A stretch of 64,000 nucleotides of DNA from assembly GCA_963681505.1 (NCBI GenBank), contig OY811977.1, forward strand, positions 5,139,223 to 5,203,222, read 5' to 3'. Shown piece by piece: positions 45,478 to 57,400 of this stretch (within the stretch, counting starts at the first letter, position 1; the number at the start of each line of letters is the position of its first letter). The notes below the pieces were generated by a model, which was not told the origin of the DNA, ran no database searches, and saw nothing but the letters and a program-made list of their open reading frames with translations. This DNA comes from Eunapius fragilis (Eukaryota > Porifera > Demospongiae > Spongillida > Spongillidae). A program made the position numbers and the translations under genes.

Positions 45478-48400
45478 GTGAGACGTGGTGTCATAGATCA
45501 AGTCCCCTTAGTCCTCAGATGAATGCAGACTATGTGTGTGAGCATGAGGCACATGTACACAGTGATGAGGTGTACCATGTGAACCTCTGTGCATATGAGA
45601 TCACTGAAGCATATAATTCATTGGCATCCATGGGTGTGAAGTCTACCCTAGAACCACAAGGGTGGTCACCTCGGCAACCAGAGTGCCAGAACCTGTAGGT
45701 GAAGGTACCATCATAGTGTGAGCAGGAGGCATAGTTAAAACGCTTGCATGTATTGGGTGTGGGGGGCTGTTCCTTGGGTAGATCGGATTGTGCCAGTGCC
45801 CTGGGATGTGGGGCCCTGCTGGGGTTTGTACCAGGCTGCTCGGAGGCCTGTGCAATAAGGTACAATATGTGTGCATGTTTGTGTGTGTGATGGTGGGTAG
45901 GGAGGTGACCTCACTCCTCCCCAGACTCCCATTGTTTCGTATTTGCATATACTTTTCCTAACACCTGTGTTAGTGACATTCCTGGTACTCCCTGTGATAT
46001 GACCTTTGCCTTACAGGATGGTAGGACCCCACTGCACTGTGCATCATTATATGGCCATTTGGAGTGCATGAAAGTGCTGTTGGATCACGGTGCCCTCCCT
46101 AATCATCAGAATAAGGTGAGTGCATGATGAGACCAGTGTTATCCTTTGACATGTTCTCATGTTTGGTGATGTGATGTGCGTGATGTGTGCTTGGTGTAGG
46201 GGTGGAGCATGTTGGTTAGGTGGAGCAAATGTACATGTATTTGTATGTGAGATGTGACCAGTGCTGATATGGGGGTCAGGGTACATGTACATGTCATGTG
46301 ACTGGTACATGTAGTCACCCATATGCAATGCACACTTACATGAGTGTGGGAATCAGTGACACCAACACCATATTTAATGCTCCTGTGCAGTCAGGAGACC
46401 AGACCTTGTTGGGTGGTTAAACAGTTAGCGCTGACATGGTAGAGTGGAGCCATAGAAGCTTTCTTGGATGAAGGTACATGTCCGAGTGGGAGCTGGAGAC
46501 ATGAGTGTTACACACTCACACACACGCACATGCACACACACATACACACTCACAAACAAAGAAGTGTTATCCTCTGTCATGTTCTCATGTATGGTGATGT
46601 GATTTTTAGTGGTGGTTAAACAGGTAGCGCTCAAATTCAGGACTTACCTAGATGGACCCTACATGTAGGTAATGAGGGTGCCATGGGTGAAGGTACAGTC
46701 TGAGTGGGGGCAGGAGGTATGTTTGCTACGTCAGGCTTATGAGTGGAGCACACACACACATACATGTACACACACACACATGATACCTTGTTGTATTTGC
46801 TGGATTGTGAACTACACATGTGTATGATAGGGTGTAATAGTACATGTAGGTAGGGAGGTGACCTCACTCCTTTGCAGACATCCATTGTTTCTCATTTGCA
46901 TATACTTTTCCTAACACCTGTGTTAGTGACATTCCTGGTACACCCTGCGATATGACTTTTGCCTTACAGGATGGTGTGACCCCACTGCACTGGGCATCAG
47001 GATGTGGCCATTTGGAGTGCATGAAAGTTCTGTTGGATCACGGTGCCCTCCCAAATAATCAGAGTATGGTGAGTGCATGATGAGACCAGTGTTATCCTTT
47101 GACATGTTCTCATGTGTGGTGATGTGATGTGTGCTTGGTGTAGGGGGTGGAGCATGTTGGTTAGGTGGTGCACATGTATATGTGTGTATGTGAGGTGTGA
47201 CCTATGGGGGTCAGGGTACATGTTATGTGGATAGTTCATATACTGGTACAGTGTCATGCCAACAAAGTGTGTAAGGTCTGATGGATAGGGGTGCCCAGAC
47301 CATCAATCAGTTTGATGTCATGTTGTGATGAGGTGTTGTGAATGTAAGGCCTCTAGCCATCAGCATGTGCTAGTGACCTACATACCAGTATACTGGTCGT
47401 ACCTCGCACTCATGTATATGATATGTACATGCCAGGGGTCAACAAGAAGGGAACCGATTCATGCGCGCGTGTGAGGTGGGATAACGATAGGGTTGCCCAG
47501 ACCAACCATCAGTCTATTGTCGACATATTGCCCTGTGTGATGAGGTGATGTGAGTGTGATCAGTGTCATAGCACATGGTGAGTTGATGTGAGCATGTACA
47601 TGTAGTTTGCACTTGTGTGGATCCACTTTACTTCATTCCCTATTACCATGTATGCTTTTTGGAACAATGGAGTTTTAAAATAGTACTAATAGGAAGCAGC
47701 AGTTTTAGTCTTGCAGGTAATACAATAATATATCTAATTTATGACATCGTGGTCAGTGAGACAATATCCTATGCTCCATATTACTGAATGCAATCTAAAA
47801 TTTGCCCGTTTGTTGACCAAAAACATTTGGTTAAGGTACATGTCTGTGGGCAATGAGATCGAATGGATCTGTTACACTAGAATTATTAGAATGGATTATG
47901 GTCCGCTGTATGTTAACATCTTGCATGGAGACAAAGTTAATTCATCGTACATGTAGCTTATTATTACTCTCATCGTTTCTTGGATGATAGAGGTGAGAGA
48001 TCTTCAATGGCTTGAAGATATGGCTTCAAACGTAGCCCCTCCCCAAAAAGAGTACTTCTTTGCAGTTGATAGAAGAAAATCCTTTGCTTCGCGTAACCTG
48101 TGAACGCCATTGTTACAATGGAAGTGATGCAACGCTGTCTTACAAACTTGTGGACAAAATTAGCAGCCTATCCTTGCTTTAGCAACTGCTCAATCTGACT
48201 CTAGTACCAAACATGTCTTCATGTAATGTGGTGACCATAGGTAATGCATTTTGTCTTGAACCACCAGTACTGTCCACCTACATACATGTACATATATTAT
48301 TATTGCTACCTAGTTAAGGTATACATGTATTGTGTTGCAATGGTAGAGCAGTACCTGTACACATAACATACATAGCTCTATCGCTTTACTGTACCTACTA

Positions 48401-51400
48401 TCGGGAGGTGTGTGTGGTGTGTTATGGTAGGCTAAATCTGCATGTATGACACAAGAACCACAAAATGTTCATGGTTTTCACATTGCATGTACATATATGT
48501 ATAACCCTGTGTTAGAGACATTTCTATGGTGATACAACATTTTCCTTACAGAATGGTAATACCCCACTAATGGTCGCTTTAGAAGCTGGCCATGTCAACT
48601 GTGTGAAAGTGCTTGTAGAAAGGGGTGCTCAAGCTAAAGAATCGGATACGGTGGGTGTAACCTACATATATATGCAAACCATTTCACATACATGTACATT
48701 GTACAAAGCTTGTAGGAATGCATTCTCCATACATTACCTGACTTGAGTAATATCAGTTTAGTTATTCTTATCATTGTCCTGTAACTGAATACCTTACAAT
48801 GCTCTGCAACTGAAGTGGATTGTGTACTGTAGGATGAGCTAAAGGAGGCAGTTAGAAATGGCTGGGCAGAAGAAGTGGTGAAATTATATCAACTTGCTAT
48901 GGATAATGATAAGGTGAGGTCACTGAACTTTTGTCATCTGAACGTTTAGTCCAGATGGTTGGCTATTTCTATGTGAAGAGTGTACATCTTGTATATACAT
49001 GTAATAGGATTGCTATTGCCCTCATGAAGGTGGGGTGTAATTAGAACATAGCGGATGTACATGTGCATGAATTACATGTGTATATTACAGGTGACAGTCA
49101 TGTGTTCATATATGTACAGTACCGTATCCTTGCAATTAGAAGCAGTGGTTTTTAAGTAATGCATTTTGAATACATATACATGTACGTGTATTCAAAACAC
49201 CCTAGCAAGCGTTTATTTTATCCAAATGTTCTCATGGGAATGATATGGTATATGTTTGTTATGTCTGTTCATCATGAGGTGTGCATTTAATGGAATGGTT
49301 TATAATGCCCGTACATTAAATGCCCTGAATATCGTCTAACTTCTGTTAGTACATGATAATATTGCCATTGATCAACACATTAAGGAACATACCTACATGT
49401 ACTTATAACATATACATGTATAGTGGCAGATGCAGATTTAGTAACCCAGGGTGAGGGCACATGGTGTGGGAGAGGTTTCCTCTCACTGCAGCTAGGGAGT
49501 ATGGGGGAGTGCTGTAAGCCCTCTCTATAGATGTACGGAATGGAGTCCCAGAAGATTAGCAGTTTTGGTGTTTCGGCATTAAAAATCCAAAAGTGAACTG
49601 CATGCAGTGGTGCACACGGCTCATTTGTAAGGTGATTAACACATGAATGGATGCTTTCAGGACAAAGCAATTAATTTCCTCACACAGATGGATACCAAAG
49701 CTAATAGTTTATACAATTCCAGAAGAATGTAGTTAATTTTCCTGAAAAGCAGACGTGCTAATAACGTTATAAATCAGCTGGGCATTAGTCATGTTTAGCT
49801 TCCCCCATGATGTACGTGACTTGAGCATTTGACCCCACCATTCCTAAAGGCTGAACTAACTTGGCCCACCTTGAATTACACTCTAGGTATACAGCCTCAA
49901 ACAAGGCATACAGCCTCGAACCAATATGCCTGGTTCTAACCTCTATGCCTGGTTTGAGTTGGGAGTAATTAGGTTCAACTGTTATACATGTAGATGCATG
50001 GTATGGTCACAGGGCCCAGTTGATAACTGAAGTCATGGGAATCCTTGCAATGGTTATGAACAATGATAGGGACGTTAAACTTATGCTACAAGCGGTTGCC
50101 ATACTAAGCAGAGGTGGGTGTAGGGCATGGGTCTGTTGTGCCCCCCTGGTTTCTCTACTGACATGATGATCAGGTTGAGATACACTGTACAATGTAGACA
50201 TGTTCATGTATCCCATTGGTATAAATCCTTTCAAAACACCATTTAGCTAACTGGTCTTCATGTATGATATGCTCCTTAATGTGCAGATTGTAATAGATAT
50301 CTCTACCAGAACGGCTCCTTTTACATGTATCATATGGTGTGCCCTGCTTATCTAGGCCTGATCCATAACTGACCATACATGCAACTAACATGTGGGTTCA
50401 TTTCTTTAATAAACGGCTTTAGAACTGGTTGGCACTCCCACACCTTCATAACATGCAATGTAACAGCTGAAAAATAATCCATCTTCCCATCCATCATACC
50501 TATACACAATTTGACGGAGGGATACCTGGTATCTTTAGTCAAGCCTAGACCTGCCCTTGTGGTTGGCATAGTGTACAGCTGTAGTGTGTGGACAGTACCA
50601 CTCACTGGAGCTACACTACATGGTCCCACTGCAATGGAAACCAACACTTCCCCTGTTTCCATGGGAACTCCTGTCTGTTCCCTTCCATGTGCGGTGCTTG
50701 ACCTAGTGGACCACAAATGAAATATGACTGCTGTGTGTGAATGATTATCCCTGGTGTTAGTATGTTGTGGGAACATTCGTCTGAAGATTGTCTATGCACA
50801 CATAATAGAAATGACCTTCAACTACTCAATGATGCACACCTTGCCTTTACTGAATATCATTTTCAAGCTTAGTGTCTTGCAATCCTCATTACCTCACAGG
50901 TGACCTTCGATGGTCTTCAAGATCACCAGTTCATGTACACACATGTATAACATGGCGTGATGATCATATAATCCCTTCATGTATGTGAAATCCAATGGAT
51001 CCTGGTTATAGGGGGGGGGGGGGGACGGATGGTCAGTGTGGCTGGTGGGGGGGGGTGCTGTTGGTTTCTGGCCCATGGTACGAAAACTGGGGGGGGGGGG
51101 GTGCTGTTGGTATCTGTCTGGCCTTGTACAAAAACTGGGGGGGGAGGGGGGGGGTATGATCCCGTATCGGGGGGCTTGGGATATTGTACAGTAGTAGAGG
51201 TCATGTGTACGGGTATCAATAGGCAGCGCAAGCGTGCAGCTATTGTTATTAAGTGCAGCTATTATTGTAAAATGTAGCCCGAAAAGTTATGAATTTATAA
51301 TGGAAGGGGGGATCCGCCGCTGAAATCCTAGGGGGTCCCTGCAAAATTCCTAATTTTTCTTCTCATATATGTACATGTATATATTCCAGTGAGGTATAAA

Positions 51401-54400
51401 TAAGCCATGCCTTATAGCAGCTACTTTAGTGTCTTATCTGACTATTGAGGGTTCCAACAGCTACCAATATAAATCATTACCTACATGTAAATAGATGTAC
51501 TGCAATATTGGTACCAAGGTACTGGTACCTGATAGAGGACATGGGGAGAGGGGGAGGGGCATATGAATCCCTTGATAGTCTGGGCTGTAATGATGTCCAC
51601 TCATTGTATTTATATTTCCACGTACATGTATAATGAATGAACCTTGTTACATTAATCCGACAATGTATTTTATTGCAAGTTAACTTGTGAGTATACATGT
51701 AGTCATGTGGAATGAACACTGTTTGGTCCAAATAAATGAAATCAGACAATGTAGCATTGCAAGTTAAGTTGTGAGTATAGTCATGTTATCTTTTCTTTAC
51801 TGTTCACATGCCCCTACTTTAGATACCGGAAGAGACACTTTTAGAAGCAGCAAGAGGTGGCAGGACTGAAAGAATCATTGAACTGCTTGATGCAGGGGTT
51901 AACATTAACACTACTGATGAGGTAAGACTGTTTATTCAACTACAATGTACCTCGAACGTTGTTATGAGTGATATCAGGTAACCTTGGAGTACCAAAGGTC
52001 CAGGGTTCTAAATACAGCCAGCACCAGTTATGGTAGTGATGCATGGTACATGTACATTGTTACATAAAGCTGGTGTGTTGTGGTGTAGTTAGGGATATCA
52101 TCACTGGTGCAGGCTGTATTTATTTAACCCTGAAGTGTAATGAACTACATGTACCATAGATGTACTTTAGAGAGGCATTGGAAATTCTTTAATCAATTAG
52201 AAGTACACGTACAGTGTAGTAAGGACCATCCTAGAATGTACAAAGTAGCAATAACCCAAGACACTTTTTGAATGCTTCAGTTATCTTACATATTCTGTAA
52301 AGTGCTGACTATCAGTTAGCACATGACCTTATACGGCTACATGTACATGTATTAGGTCATTGTTGTGTGGTTAATGCAATGTGCAGACCTCTGTGTTCAT
52401 GTACATGAAAGGAATTTGCATTTCCAATGTCACATGCATGTATGTGTGTTTATGTATCATGGTGTGATTTTACACCACACCATATTCTTGTCTCTACAAA
52501 TGTGTAACTTTGGTGGTCATACTGTTCCACACATCCACATATAACTGGCTCTCTAATTAAAGCCTGCCCCTCCCCCCCTTTTGTACTCCTGTATACGCCA
52601 CTGGTGCAATCTATGATATGAACTTCTCCTTACAGAATGGAAACACCCCACTGATCAATGCATCAATATTGGGCCATTTAGAGTGCGTGAAAGTGCTGTT
52701 GGATAAGGGTGCCCATGTCAACCTTCAGAATAAGGTGAGTGCATTTCTGGATGAAATCATTTGACATGTCCTCATGTGGGATCGGTACATGTTGTAAATG
52801 ATAACTAGATACACTTCTCTGCTCCCTTGTGCCTGTTGATAGGTATAGACAACATGCAGCTTAGATTGCAGGATAACATGATGGAACGCCATACTGAACT
52901 AGCACCACTCAGCCCAAAACATGACACATTGTCTTGAAACTTGATTGATGCATTCAGATTGTCCTCATCCCAGGTATCCATATCGCAGCCTTGAGTGCCT
53001 CATTGTACTAACAAGACACATCTACACTAATGAATAGGAAAGAATTGGGGCGAGGGGGGGGGGGGGGGGGGGGGGGGCTCAATATATTAACTGGACTACC
53101 TATCAGACAACATGTGGCATCTGCTGGAATTACCAAGCTCCCCACAGCTGAAGCAGGGGCCAAACTTTGCTGGGAGAACCACCCTGGGTCTACGTTGAGT
53201 GATGTCTTCTGTGGTCAACAGTGGTGCAGCTGAAGGTTCTTCCACTATCAGATAATTCTTTTTAGCCCTCTTTTCTTCCTCATTTTTGCAGAGCCCTCAC
53301 AAGCCTCTTCTCGTCATCTTAATCCATAGTGAGTAAGTCATTTTCATAGACAGCACCACCAACCTACATGTAGGTCTGATCTGTCAGCAATCATGATCTG
53401 CCACATTCAGCACATAAGGACAGCCTCCTCTTCCTTGAGCTCTTTCAGCACAGTCTTGGTCTTCAGCCCTCCACAATCTCTAGGTGCCAGGAGGCTATGC
53501 TGACATGTTTGGTCACCGCTTCCACAAAGGTGTACTGTGTGGCATTTCCTGGACAGGGTCACTCTTGCCTCCATCTCTTCATGGCTAAGCAAACATGCTC
53601 CTCTTGCTGCACAGTGATCTCATTTATAAACTAGTTCTTACCTCAAACGGCAGTGAAGCTTATGGGCATTTCCATATGCTTGGCCCGATTGATGCGCAAG
53701 AGTGAAATTGAATAGTTACATTCACATGCTTCAACGTGCCGACCGAGAATCGCTACGTATCCAGACCAGTGAACAATGATCTGTTTCTAGTTAGAAAGGT
53801 CTGCTGATGGGATAGGTTAGGAAAGCCTGCATGGCTAGTTTGATCTCCAAGCATTCTTTTAGAATGGTGGAATTACCTTCAACCCATGCTTGCTGCTTTT
53901 TACTGTAAAATGTGATTAGGTGGTTTTTTCCAGCGTCACTCTTCTGGCTCAACACATCAACTATCTCCCTCCATCTGTGCCTCCTCATGTGTGCTATGCT
54001 CCACCATGTCATCACCATACCCCCCTCATTGCTAGCATCTGAATATACTTTATTGTTATATGTACGACTGCCTATTATAATTGACCCATCACCAAATCCT
54101 TATTTGTACATGTATTTCCTCTATTTCCTCATTGGTTGATTCAAATGCATCACACAAACTTGTGCAGCTCTCTAACAAAACATACATACACCTGGGAGCA
54201 ATAGCAATAATTAGTTTGCATGACTAATGTTGGTGAAACCACAGTTTTGAGTCAGTGAAGGTGTGGGACATTTGCATGGGTTGGGGCAATACAGTTAGAT
54301 GTGAACACGTGTTCACATTATCACAAACCAACAGCTGGTAAACTTGCTTGTGGGACTTGTGCAATAAGCTGATGTACTAGGCCCTTATATGGCTTCAACA

Positions 54401-57400
54401 CATTTGTCTTCATGTTTACATGTATAACTATCAAGATCATGCCAGCTGCACCATCCACCCTACACCACATCCCTCACTGACCACACCCATGCACCAAACC
54501 CCACTAGGAGTTAATTAACCCCACAATTTCTCCCTCAATGACCACACCCATGGGCACTCTTAGCAAGCAGAGTCACTAGGTCACCAATTGCCCTCTTCAA
54601 TTCGCTGACATACATATGTACATATCTTGAATCAGATATCTGGCAATTGAAGAGCATGCATGCGATCAAACAAGCCATGGTCACTTATACCCCAGTACAT
54701 GTTAGTTCTACACTAGTCTGACTGCAACAGGCATTTAGCTGTTACACACCAAACCCTCCTCCCCTTTAAAAGTCCTAGTGCACTCACAAGTCTTCCCTTT
54801 GAAGTGCTTTGTCCCCACACCCCCCCTCTCCCATTTGAAAGGCTTTGTTGTCCTGTGAAAGGCTCAGTCCCCACCCCCCCTCTCCCATTTGAAAGGCTTA
54901 GTTGTCCTGTGAAGGGCTTAGTCCCTACCCCCCCCTCTCCCATTTGAAAGGCTTAGTTGTCCTGTGAAGGCCTTAGTCCCTACCCCCTCCCACAATGTGT
55001 GTGGCCAAGATAACACTGTGTGTTTTGCGGGGGTGTACCAGGCATCCTCCCACGGGTATATTTGAAGCCTGAGTGTCGAAGTGACTCATAGTTTGTATAG
55101 AAATTTATATAGCTACCACACGTATCGCGATCGCTTCACTTCGACGCTCTGGCTTGGGACTAGAGGAAAATAATTAGACCATGGCAATTTTGGGCCAAGC
55201 TCTGAATGTACATCGAACATACACTGCAAAATGTAAAACGGATATTAAACTGGCACAACACAACATGAATTAATACATTTTCTGTACACCGCAGAAGACA
55301 AGTGTACCCCGGGAGGACGTCCGGTACATTAGACATTAAGTTGCTTAGCCGAAAACAACCTCTGCCAAAGTGGGAGGTGGTGGGCATACCAAGCGGTTAA
55401 GTATCCTGTTTCTTTGAGGTGTTAAACAACTGGTAGCCGAAACCAAAATGCTCTTATCCAAAAAGCATCTTCTGGATTACACATACACTATTGCGAAGAA
55501 CAATCACCCTACGGCTGCATGTCAAAACCACTAGCTGTACTATTGTTCCAAGTGGGTCAAAAAGGGTATAATTGGAACAATGCTAGACATACCGGAATAA
55601 TGGCATCATTAAACTCATTATCTTAGTGCATTGTTTGGCACCACTTTTTGCACAATCAGAATGAAACGCAGCAACATGGAGAGTCTAGGCATGTAGAAAG
55701 GACCTTTCTGTACACATCCGTAGCAGAAAGTTTTTTATAGTCAGCGGGGAGGTGTTTCTATTGTACGCATATGCAATTGGTGCGGGAGACGCGGGGTACT
55801 ATAATTAGTCTGATTCAAAGTGTTCCCGTCTGGAAGTTTTTCGAGACATGCCACACCATCCGACATTACGTGCTGACATTGTTACACTATATATCAAGAT
55901 GCATTTCTAAGTGGCTCTGTTATAATCTTGCTAGTTTTTTGAGCACAAAAAGTACGAATATTCTACTTCTTTGCATGGTAGACTGGAATACGACACAACG
56001 CTGACTTGAGAGAAATGCTTTCCTTAATATTGTGGATGCACTTTATTGCATTCAAAGTGAAGATTCTAAAAGTATGCGATTGTTCAAAGCTCACAGTTGA
56101 CTGTACTTTATACCCTCCCGGCCGCTTTGCCCTGACTTAGTGACATGCACCCTACTCATGGAACATGCATGCATGTTAATACAATGGCATATCCATTAAA
56201 GGGGCGTCTCCAAACTATTTAGGAAAAGTTAACGTCATTTTGACGTTTCATTATAACGCCCCCCCCCCCCTCATAACGTCATTGGTATCGAAGGTTGTGG
56301 GAGTCCGGCTGCCATTTTTTTGGTCAGTACATCGGATAACGTCACGAGCCTGAACCCTCCCCCCCCCCCAACGTCAAAATGACGTTACCTTTTCCAAAAT
56401 AGTTTGAAGACGCCCCCTAAATACATAAGTTTGTCCATTACACTGTAATTCCTTACCACACACACACACACATGCACACACACATACATACAGATCACAG
56501 CTATGTGCATGCACAGGAATACAGAAAAAAAAACACGTTATATAAATCATCCTTAAAAAGTGTTTTTAGAGCCACTGAGAGCTGGTTGTGCATGCAGCTA
56601 GCGGCATGGTTGTGTGCATCTGGTTGAGGAGCCAGAGCTAGTTTTGGGCCAGTGCTGACCAGAGCTGGTTGTAGTGCCAGGGCTGACCAGAGCAAGAGCT
56701 GGTTGTGGGGCCAGAGCTGGTTGTGGAGCCAGGGCTGCAGGGCTGGTTGTGGGGTCAGGGCTGGTTGTGGAGCTACATTGTAGGGCTGGTTGTGGAACCA
56801 GGGCTGACTGTGGGGCCAGGGCTGGTTGTGGAACCAGAGCTGGTTGTGGAGCCAGGGCTGGTTGTGGAAGTTGTGGAACCAGGGCTGGTTGTGGAACCAG
56901 GGCTGACTGTGGGGCCAGGGCTGGTTGTGGTGCAAGAGCTGGTTGTGGGGCCAGAGCTGGTTTGTGGGGTTGTGCATTCATGAGGCCAGGGTAGCACAGT
57001 TGTACATGGCCTTGGGCCCAGGGTTGGTGTGGGACCAGAGCTGGTTTTGAGGCATGGTTGTGAGCCAGAGCTGGTTGTGGGATTGTGCGTGCATGGGGTC
57101 AGGGCTGCATGGTTGTGCATAGGCCCAGTATTGGTTCTGAGGGTAGGGCTGGTTGTGGATGGGGACAGGATGGTATCAGGGCTAGTTGTGCATGGGGTCA
57201 GGGTTGGGTTGTGGGGGTAGAGCTGGTTGTACATGGGGTCAGGGCCAGTATGTGAGACCATGCAAGCATGCATGGACATTAGAACCTTTCATTTTCTAAA
57301 AGTGTCTGTTGTATAAAACAGTCCGTACACAGCTATAACGTAGTACTATACTGATTAACCGTTTTGACCTAGTTGCTAGGTCGCGTGCACGAACTGTTAA

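Larger units (their letters stand above)
45894..47225. repeat. Tandemly duplicated exon-intron unit, 953 bp
   Basis: GGTAGGGAGGTGACCTCACTCC (about 45895 and 46848), the intron end TTGCATATACTTTTCC, the ankyrin exon and the following intron up to GGGGTCAGGGTACATG (about 46271 and 47209) all occur twice in the same order, 953 bp apart at the exons. CA-repeat tracts lie between. Confidence 0.85.
48914..51822. other. Large intron with a minus-strand ORF and G-rich repeat
   Basis: No ankyrin exons recognised. Holds the 50348-50776 ORF and the G-rich repeat at 51008-51170, plus AT/TACATGTA repeats. Confidence 0.5.

Noticed and set aside
56501-57279. Proline/glutamine-rich protein genes on either strand
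   Set aside because: They are translations of an 18-bp satellite that lacks stops on both strands.
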